64,000 nucleotides of DNA from Deltaproteobacteria bacterium (lineage in GTDB: Bacteria; Desulfobacterota; Desulfobaccia; Desulfobaccales; 0-14-0-80-60-11). The position numbers were made by a program, and so were the translations under genes. Position 1 is the stretch's first letter, and every line of letters begins with the position of its first letter. The notes beneath the pieces are model-generated. The model ran no database searches. It had not been told where the DNA came from and saw only the letters and a program-made list of their open reading frames with translations. Below are positions 32,285 to 41,100 of the stretch, one piece after another. The DNA lies in NCBI GenBank assembly GCA_003599195.1, contig QZIZ01000019.1, positions 1 to 64,000 of the forward strand, in the 5' to 3' direction.

Positions 32285-32563
32285 TCAGGCTTTTAAGCTC
32301 TGGCCGCAATGGGGACAGAAGGCAATATCCGGGGCGACTTCTTTACTGCACTTGGGGCAGGGTTTGGTCTGGGCGGCAGCGGTCGCGGCAGGAGAGGCTT
32401 TGGCTTCTTCCTTGGGCAGGACCTCGGGTTCATCATGGGCCTTCTTAAAGCTGCGGATGGCCTTGCCGATGCTGTCTCCCAACTCCGGCAACCGCCGGGG
32501 GCCGAAGAGCAGCAAAACGATGACCAGGATGATGATGATGGTTCCCAGATTGTAACCGAACAT
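32285..32563 (-). CDS. tatA: TatA-like translocase protein with a C-terminal zinc ribbon
   Basis: The 92-residue protein has a typical TatA start (NLGTIIIILVIVLLLFGPRRLPELGDSIGKAIRSFKKA) with membrane helix, hinge and amphipathic helix, then an Ala/Lys linker and CPKCSKEVAPDIAFCPHCG, a zinc ribbon not part of normal TatA. It pairs with the downstream TatB-like gene, which has three ribbons of the same type. tatC is not in the window. Confidence 0.88.
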   Translation of the reverse strand: MFGYNLGTIIIILVIVLLLFGPRRLPELGDSIGKAIRSFKKAHDEPEVLPKEEAKASPAATAAAQTKPCPKCSKEVAPDIAFCPHCGQSLKA

Positions 32564-32640
32564 GGTATGCCTCTTGTATTTTTGTTAAAATATAACAATA
32601 TTTACCCAAAAAACAAGGGGCGGTTCAGTGATTCAGTTAT

Positions 32641-32710
32641 CAGTAATCAGTGATCAGTGATCAGTGGTTTCTTTGACCACTGATTACTGATTACTGATCA
32701 CTGATTACTG
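32641..32710. repeat. Inverted repeat built from family A units
   Basis: CAGTAATCAGTGATCAG units on the left are mirrored by CTGATCACTGATTACTG on the right around TTTCTTTG, forming a long hairpin between tatA and rarA, which are divergent. Confidence 0.8.
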
Positions 32711-32736
32711 GTCTCTGCTAATGGCCACCGACCAAT

Positions 32737-34086
32737 ATGAATAAAACTTCTTCCCTCTTCGCGCCTCCCCAACCTCTGGCAGCCCGCATGCGGCCCAAGG
32801 TATTGGACGAATTCGCGGGCCAGCAGCACCTGGTGGGGAAAGGAAGGCTGTTGTGGCGGGCGTTGCAGGCCCGGCGGCTTTTTTCCTCTATGATCTTCTG
32901 GGGTCCCCCGGGCTCCGGGAAGACCACCCTGGCCCGGGTCATCGCCCGGGTCCTGGACTGCCAGTTTGCCAGCCTGAGCGCGGTCATGTCCGGGGTGGCG
33001 GATTTGCGCAAAGTGGTGGATGAGGCCCGGACCTGGCAGGCCCGGGGCCGCCGCACCGTGGTCCTCATCGACGAAATCCACCGCTTCAACAAGGCCCAGC
33101 AGGACGCGCTCCTGCCCCACGTGGAGGAGGGGCTACTGACCCTCATCGGCGCCACCACCGAAAATCCCTATTTTGAGATCATCGGCCCCTTGTTGTCCCG
33201 GGCCCGGATTTTTATCTTCGAACCCCTTGCCGAGGAAGAAATCCTGGTGATCTTACGCCGGGCCCTGGTGGACCGGGATCAGGGACTGGGGGGCATGCCT
33301 TTGGAGGTGACTGAAGAAGCACTGGGGCATTTTGCCCGGATGTCCGCGGGCGACGCCCGCCGGGCCTTGACCGCCCTGGAGTTGGCGGCCTTGAGCACCG
33401 CGGCGGATGAGAAGGGAATCATCCGCGTGGACCTGGCCGCGGCCAGGGAGTGCATGCCCCGGCGGGACCTCCTCTATGACAAGGAGGGCGACGCCCACTA
33501 CGACACCGTGAGCGCCTTCATCAAGAGCGTGCGCGGTTCCGACCCGAACGCGGCCCTCTACTGGCTGGCCCGGATGCTGGAGGCCGGCGAAGACCCCCGG
33601 TTCATCATGCGCCGCCTCCTGATCCTGGCCTCGGAGGACATCGGCCTGGCCGACCCCCAGGCCCTGGTCCAGGTGGCTGCGGCCTCCCAGGCCCTTACCT
33701 GGGTGGGCCTGCCGGAGGGCCAATACCATCTGGCCCAGGCCACCCTTTACCTGGCCTTAGCTCCCAAAAGCAATTCCACCATGGCCTACTTCCGAGCCCA
33801 GGCGCAGCTTAAGGAAAAAGGGGCCACCAAGGTGCCCGCGCCTTTTCAGGACGCCCACCGGGACCGGAAGGGTCTGGGACACGGGCAGGGCTACCTTTAC
33901 CCCCATGATTACCCCGGCCATTTCGTGGAGCAGGATTATCTGCCGGAGGAATTGGCCGGGGCCCGCTTCTATGAGCCGGGCACAGAGGGCGCGGAGCCGG
34001 AGTTGGCGGCCCGCTGGCGGGCCTTTAGGGAAAAAGGCGGCAATCCCGGCAGCGGCGGTGAAAACCCGGGGGACGAATCTATTTGA
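32737..34086 (+). CDS. rarA: Replication-associated recombination protein A (AAA ATPase)
   Basis: RarA/MgsA acts at stalled replication forks. The 449-residue protein shows the family start PLAARMRPKVLDEFAGQQHL, Walker A GPPGSGKTT, Walker B VVLIDEIHRFNKAQQDALLPHVE, sensor ATTENPYFEI, and the C-terminal tetramerisation part (KEGDAHYDTVSAFIKSVRGSDPNAALYWLARMLEAGEDPRFI). It stands between the tat genes and a receiver gene. Confidence 0.96.
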   Translation: MNKTSSLFAPPQPLAARMRPKVLDEFAGQQHLVGKGRLLWRALQARRLFSSMIFWGPPGSGKTTLARVIARVLDCQFASLSAVMSGVADLRKVVDEARTWQARGRRTVVLIDEIHRFNKAQQDALLPHVEEGLLTLIGATTENPYFEIIGPLLSRARIFIFEPLAEEEILVILRRALVDRDQGLGGMPLEVTEEALGHFARMSAGDARRALTALELAALSTAADEKGIIRVDLAAARECMPRRDLLYDKEGDAHYDTVSAFIKSVRGSDPNAALYWLARMLEAGEDPRFIMRRLLILASEDIGLADPQALVQVAAASQALTWVGLPEGQYHLAQATLYLALAPKSNSTMAYFRAQAQLKEKGATKVPAPFQDAHRDRKGLGHGQGYLYPHDYPGHFVEQDYLPEELAGARFYEPGTEGAEPELAARWRAFREKGGNPGSGGENPGDESI

Positions 34087-34274
34087 TACTAATTTCCTGG
34101 GAAATATGGTATAAAGAAGAGAGTTAAGGGGCGGCGGCCCCAGGCCACCTGCGCTTTTCCATCCGCCCCAAAAATGCGGGGCAATGCCTCCCGGTCCCTG
34201 GACAAATGCTTCTGAAAGACTTATACTTTTAATGATAAAAGGGGGAGTACCGCTTCATGGAGGAGGTAAAAGCC

Positions 34275-34634
34275 ATGTCGAGGATACTCTTTGCAGACAG
34301 TGAGCCTCATATCCGGCGGCTCTTCCTGGAGGAGCTCCGGGAGGAGGGCTATGAGGTGGTGGTGGCCGGCAACGGCGCCGGCGTGGTGCGCCTGATGGAA
34401 GCGTTCGAGCCGGACGTGGTCATCATGGAAGTCTTGCTGCCGGATATGTCCGGCGTGGAGACCGGGCGTATCGTCAAGGGTACCCGGAAGGATACCCGGG
34501 TGATCTTCCATTCCCACTGCATCCCGCCCCTGGACCTTGATTCTTTGGGCGCGGATGCGTTTGTGGTCAAGTCCCACGACCTTGGCCGTTTAAAGGAGGC
34601 CGTGCGCCGCCTCTTACCTTCCCAGGCCGCTTAG
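34275..34634 (+). CDS. Stand-alone receiver-domain protein with Glu at the phosphorylation site
   Basis: The 119-residue protein folds as a CheY-like receiver: acidic pocket RILFADSEPHI, the strand-3 motif DVVIMEVLLPDMSG, and the conserved Lys in FVVKSHD. Where receivers carry the phospho-accepting Asp (IMD or LLD), this one has Glu, so it may be constitutively active-like or a protein-binding module. It has no output domain. The start follows AGGAGG by about 10 bases. Confidence 0.85.
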   Translation: MSRILFADSEPHIRRLFLEELREEGYEVVVAGNGAGVVRLMEAFEPDVVIMEVLLPDMSGVETGRIVKGTRKDTRVIFHSHCIPPLDLDSLGADAFVVKSHDLGRLKEAVRRLLPSQAA

Positions 34635-34664
34635 GGCGGCAGGCGCATTGCGGAGGAACCGGTC

Positions 34665-34964
34665 ATGGCCATCATGGAAATCAGCGTCACTCCCCTGGGA
34701 TTAGGCCACCCGAGTGTGGGCGATTATATCGCCGAAGTGGTGAAATATCTGCGCCAGAAAAATATCACCCACCAACTCACCGACATGGGCACCCTGGTCC
34801 ACGGAGAGGCCTCCCGCCTCCTCGAGGTGGCCCAGGCCCTGCATGAGCTGCCTTTCGCCAAGGGAGTGAAGCGGGTGGTCACCCACATTACCATCGATGA
34901 CCGCCGTGATAAGGAGGTTCGCCTGGGCGACAAAACCACCTCGGTTCAGGCCCGTCTCGCCTAA
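34665..34964 (+). CDS. MTH1187-family thiamine-binding protein (DUF77)
   Basis: The 99-residue ferredoxin-fold protein matches the MTH1187/YkoF-like family: MEISVTPLGLGHPSVGDYIAEVVKYLRQKNITHQLTDMGTLVHG, LLEVAQALHELPFAKGVKRVVTHITIDDRRDK. Members bind thiamine and have been proposed to buffer it. It is 30 bases after the receiver gene and 6 bases before dnaJ, so part of one operon. Confidence 0.88.
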   Translation: MAIMEISVTPLGLGHPSVGDYIAEVVKYLRQKNITHQLTDMGTLVHGEASRLLEVAQALHELPFAKGVKRVVTHITIDDRRDKEVRLGDKTTSVQARLA

Positions 34965-34970
34965 AAAGTT

Positions 34971-36122
34971 ATGGCCAATACCAGTCGCGATTACTACTCC
35001 ATCCTGGGGGTGTCCCGGGATGCCACGCCCGAAGAAATCAAGAAGTCATACCGCCAGGTGGCCATGCAGTACCACCCGGATCGCAATCCCGGTGACAAGG
35101 GAGCGGAAGAGCGGTTCAAGGAGGCCGCGGAGGCCTACGAGGTCCTCCATGACCCCGAAAAGCGCCGCCTCTACGACCGCTACGGCCATGAGGGAGTCTC
35201 CTCCACCGGTTTCACCGGGTTCCGGGATTTTTCCGATATTTTTCATGCCTTCAGCGATATCTTCGGGGATGTCTTCGGTTTCGGGGGGCCTGCAGGACCG
35301 CAGCCCCAGGCGGGCAACGATCTCCGTTATGATCTCTCACTGGATTTCATGGACGCGGCCCTGGGCACGGAAGTGACCCTGGAAGTGCCCCGGGTGGCCA
35401 ACTGCCGCACCTGCGGCGGCAACGGCGCCAAACCCGGAACCAGAAAGATTCCCTGCACCCAGTGCGGCGGCCGGGGGGTAATCTCCCGGACGCACGGCAT
35501 CTTTCAGATCACCACCACCTGCCCCCGCTGCCAGGGGTTAAAAGAGTTCATCTCCGAACCCTGCCCCGCGTGCCGGGGTGAAGGCCGGGTCCGGGAAAAG
35601 AAGAAGCTTAAGGTAAAAATCCCCCCGGGCATGGACAGCGGCACTCATCTGGTCATGTCCAGCGAAGGCAACGACGGCGTCTTCGGAGGGCCCCCGGGGG
35701 ATCTTTATATCATCCTCCAGGTGAAACCCCATGAACGCTTCCGGCGGGACGGCTATGATTTGCATCTCCAGGTGCCCGTCTCCTTTCCCCAGGCGGCCTT
35801 GGGCGCCCGGATCACCATTCCGCTGCTCTCCGCCTCCCGGGAGATTGTCATCCCTCCCGGGACTCAACCCGGGGAGATTATCCGCCTGAAGGGGGAAGGG
35901 GTCCCTTATCCCAAAGGCTCCCGCCGGGGTGATCTGCTGGTGGAAGTGCGGGTGGCCGTCCCCCGGCAATTGACGCCCAAGCAACAAGAGTTCTTGCAGG
36001 AGTGGCTCAAGGAGGAGGGGGGGGAGCAGGCCGCGGCCGGGGTCAAATCCCAGGCGGCAGCCAACCCCGGAGAAGAAAGTTTTCTCAAAAAAATTTGGCA
36101 TACCTGGATAAATCCCAAATAG
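34971..36122 (+). CDS. dnaJ: Chaperone protein DnaJ
   Basis: Hsp40 co-chaperone stimulating DnaK. The 383-residue protein has the J domain with HPD (AMQYHPDRNPGD), a G/F segment (GFGGPAGPQPQ), a zinc domain with four CxxCxG repeats (CRTCGGNG, CTQCGGRG, CPRCQGLK, CPACRGEG; the third lacks the final Gly) and C-terminal substrate-binding parts (IPPGMDSGTHLVMSSEG). It may be one of several DnaJ paralogues. It starts 6 bases after the MTH1187 gene. Confidence 0.93.
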   Translation: MANTSRDYYSILGVSRDATPEEIKKSYRQVAMQYHPDRNPGDKGAEERFKEAAEAYEVLHDPEKRRLYDRYGHEGVSSTGFTGFRDFSDIFHAFSDIFGDVFGFGGPAGPQPQAGNDLRYDLSLDFMDAALGTEVTLEVPRVANCRTCGGNGAKPGTRKIPCTQCGGRGVISRTHGIFQITTTCPRCQGLKEFISEPCPACRGEGRVREKKKLKVKIPPGMDSGTHLVMSSEGNDGVFGGPPGDLYIILQVKPHERFRRDGYDLHLQVPVSFPQAALGARITIPLLSASREIVIPPGTQPGEIIRLKGEGVPYPKGSRRGDLLVEVRVAVPRQLTPKQQEFLQEWLKEEGGEQAAAGVKSQAAANPGEESFLKKIWHTWINPK

Positions 36123-36263
36123 AGACCGGGAGAAACGCCAGGAAAACCTGTTAATGACCCCCCTTTTCCGGGGGGATATCCGCCTGCAACCGCCCACCGG
36201 GACGGCAGCTTTTCCGGGAGCCCTCCCCGGGCGGCCGCCCCTGCCGGCACCTGAAAAACCACC

Positions 36264-37271
36264 ATGATCAAGCGCGCCCTGTTCTTCGGGGGTTATTTTT
36301 TATTCTGTCTCGCCTGTTTTCTCCTGGCCTTCGAATTTATTTACCGCTATCAGCTCATCGATTTCTTCCAGCCGGAACTGCGGGCCAACAACTCCCCCGG
36401 GGATTTGCGGGGCTCAAACCGCATAACTCTCCTGACCATGGGAGATTCCTTCTCCGCCGGGGATAATACCTGGGTGACCTATCTCAGGGAACAGTTACCC
36501 GACTTCAGGATTATCAATGCCGCGGTGTCGGCCACCGGGGTCTTCGAAGCCCAGTACATGGCCCCCCGGCGGTTTCGGGAATTCCGGCCCCAGGTGTTCA
36601 TTTACCAGGTCTACGTGGGCAACGACATCCAGGATATCCGCCGGCCCCTGAATTGGCGGACCATGACACCGGTCCGCTATCTTTACGGCTTTGCCTGCAG
36701 CTACCTGGGTTTGCGTTCCCTGACCTTCGCCAATTACCGGCTAGCCCAATTAGTCAGAAGACCGGGGTACGAGAGGGTGCTGCCTCAGGATGAGCCTTTT
36801 TCCCCGGTCACCTATCCCTATAGCGTCATCGTATATACCCGGGCCGAGCCCGGCAATCTGGAAGATACGATCCTGGCCCGGGGCGCACGGGGCCGGGACG
36901 TGGACACCCTGATTAAAGGCATAAAAACGCTGACGGGCTATGCCCCCCCGGAGTGCCGCAAATACGTGGTGGTGATCCCCGACGCCGCCCAGGTGAGCGA
37001 TTTCTATTTGGACCATATGAAGCAATTGGGAGTCCGGGTGAGCCAACCCCAAAAATTCCAGCAGGATGATTATCCCATGCTCCATCGGTTGCAGGAGGGT
37101 TTACGGGACCGGGAAATCATAGTTTTGAACCCCTTGCCCCTGTTCAAGGGGCACGAACGGCAAGGCCGGAGACTTTATTACTCCAATGATTCCCACCTGA
37201 AGCCCATGGGCCAGGAAATCCTGGGTGAATTCATCCTGGATCGGCTCACCGCCGACGGCCTCGCTTCTTAA
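36264..37271 (+). CDS. Membrane-anchored SGNH/GDSL hydrolase-like protein
   Basis: The 335-residue protein has an N-terminal helix (FFGGYFLFCLACFLLAFEFIYRY) and then an extracytoplasmic SGNH fold: block I GDSFSAGDN with Ser at about residue 62, the block III-like VGNDIQD, and C-terminal NDSHLKPMGQ with the Asp/His pair. Such proteins are often acyl-polysaccharide esterases or acetyltransferase partners. It is 141 bases after dnaJ. Substrate unknown. Confidence 0.78.
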   Translation: MIKRALFFGGYFLFCLACFLLAFEFIYRYQLIDFFQPELRANNSPGDLRGSNRITLLTMGDSFSAGDNTWVTYLREQLPDFRIINAAVSATGVFEAQYMAPRRFREFRPQVFIYQVYVGNDIQDIRRPLNWRTMTPVRYLYGFACSYLGLRSLTFANYRLAQLVRRPGYERVLPQDEPFSPVTYPYSVIVYTRAEPGNLEDTILARGARGRDVDTLIKGIKTLTGYAPPECRKYVVVIPDAAQVSDFYLDHMKQLGVRVSQPQKFQQDDYPMLHRLQEGLRDREIIVLNPLPLFKGHERQGRRLYYSNDSHLKPMGQEILGEFILDRLTADGLAS

Positions 37272-37460
37272 AACCGTTTGCCGTTTTCTGTTTTCCGTTT
37301 TCTGTTAATAAATCATTAGATTACCAATAAGTTGCCTTGCAATTCGTTTTCAATCGAGAGGAAAATTGGTATAAGAGGGCTATGGAATGTTTAGAAAAAT
37401 AGATAGGATTGAACCTTGAAAATCTTGGACCCGTAAATTTATGCCATAGTTGAATTCGCC

Positions 37461-38372
37461 ATGCCATCCGACCCGAAAACCGAAAACCGCTTCAAATGCG
37501 GCCGCGTGGCCCTCATCGGCCTGCCCAACGCGGGGAAGTCCACGCTGCTAAATCGCCTGGTGGGCGAGAAGCTTTCCATCACCTCACCCAAACCCCAGAC
37601 CACCCGCCACCGGCTCTTAGGCATCGTCAACCGCCCCGGGGCCCAGCTTTTATACCTGGACACTCCCGGGGTCCTGGAACCGAAAGGCCCCTTGAACCTG
37701 AGCCTGGTGGAGGCGGCATTAAGCGCACTGGCCGGAGCGGATGTGGTGGTCTGGCTGGTGGAGCCCCGGCCGCCCGATCCCCGGGACCGGGTCTTGCTCC
37801 CCCACCTGCAGCAGCTCTCCCAACCCCTGGTGGTGGCCATCAATAAGATCGACCTGGTCTCCAAACCGAAACTCCTGCCCCTGATGGCGGCTTACCATCA
37901 GCTCTTTCCTGGAGGACCGGTTATTCCGGTGAGCGCCCTTTTAGGCGAAGGCCTCCCGGAGTTGGAGGGGGAAATTATCAAGTTGCTGCCGGCAGGTCCC
38001 CCCATCTACTCGGAAGACCAGGTCACGGAACAGACGGAACGCTTTCTGGTGGCCGAGCTGATCCGGGAACGGCTTCTGCACCACCTGGGGGAGGAGATTC
38101 CCTATGCGGTGGCCGTGGATATCGAGGAATTCGACGAGTCCCGGCGCCCCGAACTGGTGCGCGTCCGGGCGGTGATTTACGTGGAGCGGACGTCCCAGAA
38201 GGGCATCGTCATCGGCAAGAAAGGGCATCTCTTAAAGACCGTGGGCCAGGAGGCCCGTATCGAGATGGAGGACTTGCTGGGCTGCCGGGTCTTTTTAGAC
38301 CTTTGGGTGAAGGTCTGGAAAAATTGGCGCAAGGACCCCCGGGCCTTGCGATTGTTGGGGTATCAGACTTAA
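37461..38372 (+). CDS. era: GTPase Era
   Basis: Ribosome-assembly GTPase binding 16S rRNA. The 303-residue protein has G1 GLPNAGKSTLLNRLVGEKLSI, switch I KPQTTRHRLLGI, G3 DTPG, G4 NKIDL, and the C-terminal KH domain (YVERTSQKGIVIGKKGHLLKTVGQEARIEMEDLLG). Length is standard. Confidence 0.96.
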   Translation: MPSDPKTENRFKCGRVALIGLPNAGKSTLLNRLVGEKLSITSPKPQTTRHRLLGIVNRPGAQLLYLDTPGVLEPKGPLNLSLVEAALSALAGADVVVWLVEPRPPDPRDRVLLPHLQQLSQPLVVAINKIDLVSKPKLLPLMAAYHQLFPGGPVIPVSALLGEGLPELEGEIIKLLPAGPPIYSEDQVTEQTERFLVAELIRERLLHHLGEEIPYAVAVDIEEFDESRRPELVRVRAVIYVERTSQKGIVIGKKGHLLKTVGQEARIEMEDLLGCRVFLDLWVKVWKNWRKDPRALRLLGYQT

Positions 38373-38432
38373 AAAACCTTCATTGACAATCACCCCGCAG
38401 ATGCCAATAATAGGTGCAAGAGGCGCACATCC

Positions 38433-38894
38433 ATGAAACGCGGCCTGGTTCAGATCTTTTCCGGGGTTTTGTTTCTCCTCCTCTTGTCTCCCGGCTATGC
38501 CTCGGCCCAGGGCTGGTTCCTGTGGGGCACGGAAGGCTCCTATATCCACCAGTTGGCGCACCTCCTCTTCTGCGGGGCCATGATTTTTTTTATCTACGAG
38601 ATGCGCCAGGAGAAACTGCTGCGTTTCCGGGGCCTGCGTTCCCTGATGTGGGGCTGCGGCATCCTGGCTCTCTGGAATCTGGACGCGGTGGTGGGCCACA
38701 CCCTGGAATGGGGCCGAGCCAACCGGGTATTCATAGGCCAGGGCTTTTTTCAGCGCCTGGTCATGGAGGATTGGGAATCCTGGTTTTATTACCTTACCAA
38801 GATTGATCATTTTGCCTTGCTGATTCCCGCTTTTTATCTTTTTTACCGGGGGCTCAAAACTCTGGCCCTGGAGTCAAAATCCGAATCGCGATGA
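38433..38894 (+). CDS. Membrane protein coupled to a histidine kinase
   Basis: The 153-residue protein has a cleavable-looking signal (LLLLSPGYASAQG) and about three further hydrophobic helices, with His residues at helix edges (YIHQLAHLLFCGAM, DAVVGHTLEW, KIDHFALLIPAF). Such intramembrane His suggest haem or metal binding. Its stop overlaps the kinase start (ATGA), so the pair is translated together and it is probably the kinase's sensory partner. No family recognised. Confidence 0.7.
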   Translation: MKRGLVQIFSGVLFLLLLSPGYASAQGWFLWGTEGSYIHQLAHLLFCGAMIFFIYEMRQEKLLRFRGLRSLMWGCGILALWNLDAVVGHTLEWGRANRVFIGQGFFQRLVMEDWESWFYYLTKIDHFALLIPAFYLFYRGLKTLALESKSESR

Positions 38895-40048
38895 CCACCC
38901 TCCCTTTCTTTCCCATCTGGTTTTTCCAAGTCCTGGGCACCCTGGCGGTCATTGTCTTCTCCTTTCTTTCTCTAAGAATCACCCGCAGCCTGATGGCCCG
39001 GGAACCGGAAAACGCCTTATGGTTGTTTTTGGACTGGCTCACCCTGGGATTCGTCATTTTTTCCATCTCCCATGCCGTCTCCCACGTCACCCAAGAGATC
39101 ATCAATTATTTCGGCGAAACCCCGCCCCTGTGGCGCCTCCGGAGAATCTTCGGGGGTTTTGACAGCATCATCTACGTGATGATCGCCGCCACCGTCCTTT
39201 TTTTTCACCGCATCCAGCGCCTGTACCGCCGCATGGAGGAGGACCACCATCACCTGGAGGAGACCAGCCATGAGATCCTGGCCCTCAACCGGGAGATGGA
39301 AGCCCTGGTGATGGAGCGCACCATGTCGGAAATGGCCTTAGGGATGGCCCACGGGATCCGCAATCCGCTCCACGTCATCGGCGGCTTCAGCAATCGCCTC
39401 CTTAGGAAGACCGACCCGGACGATCCCACCCGGGCCTGGCTTTCCACCATTGCCGAAGAAGCCCGGCGCATCGAACAGATGGTGGCCCGCTTCGAATCCC
39501 TGGCCCAGAGGAAGGAGTCCTTCTTCAACCAGGAGGACCTCAACGATATCGTGGCGGACACCCTGGAATTGCTGCGGCCGGAGATCAAAAGCAAAAGTTT
39601 GACCCTGATCACCGCCCTCCACCCCCAGCCCCTGGTGGGGCGCCTCAACCGGCACCTGCTGAAAGTGGCCCTGTCCCACTTAGTGCGCAACGCGGTGGAA
39701 GCCACCCGGGCCTTTGGCAAGATCATCGTGCGCACCAAGGTGGAAAAGGATTACGCGGTGCTGACCCTCCAGGACACGGGCCGGGGCATGCCCCCGGAGG
39801 TGGTGGACAAGGTCTTTGTGCCCTTTTACACCACCAAAATCGGGGGCACCGGCTTAGGCATGGTCTTTGTGAGGCAGATCGTGGATGAGCATCGAGGGGT
39901 CATCACCCTGGACAGCAAGGTGGGCCGGGGGACCACGGTGACCATCCGGCTGCCCCACCGGTTTATGGATAAAGCGGAACTGGAAGGCGAACCCGGGCCT
40001 CCACCCGGTCCCCAGACCCCGCCGGAGCCCGCCGGCGGGCAGGGGTAG
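38891..40048 (+). CDS. Membrane-bound sensor histidine kinase
   Basis: The 385-residue protein has three N-terminal membrane helices (about 8-28, 45-65, 95-113), the second with two His (SISHAVSHVT), a short coiled coil, the phosphorylation box MAHGIRNPLHVIGG, N box HLVRNAVEA, G1 LQDTGRGMPPE, and G2 GGTGLGMVFVRQIV. It ends in a Pro/Gly tail. No response regulator is adjacent. The overlapping upstream membrane gene likely supplies signal input. Confidence 0.9.
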   Translation: MTTLPFFPIWFFQVLGTLAVIVFSFLSLRITRSLMAREPENALWLFLDWLTLGFVIFSISHAVSHVTQEIINYFGETPPLWRLRRIFGGFDSIIYVMIAATVLFFHRIQRLYRRMEEDHHHLEETSHEILALNREMEALVMERTMSEMALGMAHGIRNPLHVIGGFSNRLLRKTDPDDPTRAWLSTIAEEARRIEQMVARFESLAQRKESFFNQEDLNDIVADTLELLRPEIKSKSLTLITALHPQPLVGRLNRHLLKVALSHLVRNAVEATRAFGKIIVRTKVEKDYAVLTLQDTGRGMPPEVVDKVFVPFYTTKIGGTGLGMVFVRQIVDEHRGVITLDSKVGRGTTVTIRLPHRFMDKAELEGEPGPPPGPQTPPEPAGGQG

Positions 40049-40072
40049 CGTCCTGGTCATAAAAAAAGATCG

Positions 40073-40198
40073 ATCTCACGCAAAGGCGCCAAGACGCAAA
40101 GAAAGACGCTAGCAAAATATTTAAGGGGCACGGTTCCGCCGTGCCCCTTAATAATTATATCTTGCGCCTTGGCGCCTTTGCGTCTTTGCGTGAGATAA
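40073..40198. repeat. Paired family B repeats framing a terminator
   Basis: Left arm TCTCACGCAAAGGCGCCAAG (starting 40074) and right arm CTTGGCGCCTTTGCG...GTGAGA (to 40196) are inverted copies of the unit seen singly at 10756 and 25608. Between them lies the terminator hairpin. Confidence 0.8.
40121..40151. terminator. Terminator hairpin between convergent genes
   Basis: TTAAGGGGCACGG (40121-40133) pairs perfectly with CCGTGCCCCTTAA (40139-40151) across 5 bases. It sits between the histidine kinase (plus) and the globin gene (minus) and could serve both directions. Confidence 0.7.
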
Positions 40199-40206
40199 CT
40201 TTTGTC

Positions 40207-41100
40207 TCACTTCTTCCGGCTCTCGGCCCGGGACACCAGCCAGTAAATCGACCCCAGGATCAAAATACCGGCCAGGTACATGAGTTCCACTTGCAGGGAT
40301 TCATGGGCCAGGGAGGCTACCAGCACTTTGCGGATGAAGGCCACCAGGGCCACCCCCACAAACAGGGACAATTGAAATTCCCCGCCCTGGAGCCGGTCGA
40401 TCTCCGCGTCCAGCAACTCGATCATCAGCCACAGGATCAGCAGGGAACCCAAGGCCGACACCAGCCCCTTTTCCGGGTTGCCCCTGAAAATCAGGCTGAC
40501 GTCATGGGCCAGGACCGCCACCACGCCCACGGACAGACTGATGAGGCCCAAAAGCAGCAGCATGTTGAGGCCGAAGGTAAAGCGGTGGGCGAAGCGGATC
40601 AGGGCGTTGTCCAGGCGGTAGGACAGAAAAACCCGGCGCATCTCTTCTTCGTGATAAGTCCGGGCGATCACGTCCAGGTTAAGGTCCAGGATTTTCTCCA
40701 TGGCCAACTGGGACGACTCCCGAAGGCGCGGCTCCACCTCGGTCTCGATAATCTTATGCAGCTGGAGCCGCAGGAAGTTCATGCCCACATAAACGAAATG
40801 GGCCGACAGGCCGATACGCACGTGGGTATGGCCGATGCGCTGCAGGCGCTGGTAGTAGCGGTCGTCAAAGGGCCCCTGGAACAGGGCCAGCAGCCAGTTG
40901 TGGTGCGCGTTGGTGAGCCGGGCCAGCCTGGCTTCATCCTGAAGAAACCGGGCCGCGTCCGGCATTTGTTGAAAAAGGTGGTAGAAGTCGCTTACCAGGC
41001 GGCCGGCGTGAGGCTCCACCAGGGGCAGGAGGCCCCGCAGGATCTCCATTTCCACGTCGGTCAGCCGGTAGTTGTCCTTAATTTCCTGGAATGTGCGCAT
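40207..41100 (-). CDS. Globin-coupled membrane protein (protoglobin domain plus PsiE-like helices)
   Basis: Residues 1-165 resemble the protoglobin/globin-coupled-sensor domain: helical throughout with the signature GHTHVRIGLSAHFVYVGMNFL, where His93 is the likely proximal haem ligand. Residues 175-292 form four membrane helices (MLLLLGLISLSVGVVAVLA, LGSLLILWLMIELL, FQLSLFVGVALVAFIRKVLVASL, LMYLAGILILGSIYWLV) with the EIDRLQGGEF loop of the PsiE family. The combination suggests a gas/redox sensor linked to a membrane effector rather than a cyclase. No partner gene is adjacent. Confidence 0.82.
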   Translation of the reverse strand: MRTFQEIKDNYRLTDVEMEILRGLLPLVEPHAGRLVSDFYHLFQQMPDAARFLQDEARLARLTNAHHNWLLALFQGPFDDRYYQRLQRIGHTHVRIGLSAHFVYVGMNFLRLQLHKIIETEVEPRLRESSQLAMEKILDLNLDVIARTYHEEEMRRVFLSYRLDNALIRFAHRFTFGLNMLLLLGLISLSVGVVAVLAHDVSLIFRGNPEKGLVSALGSLLILWLMIELLDAEIDRLQGGEFQLSLFVGVALVAFIRKVLVASLAHESLQVELMYLAGILILGSIYWLVSRAESRKK

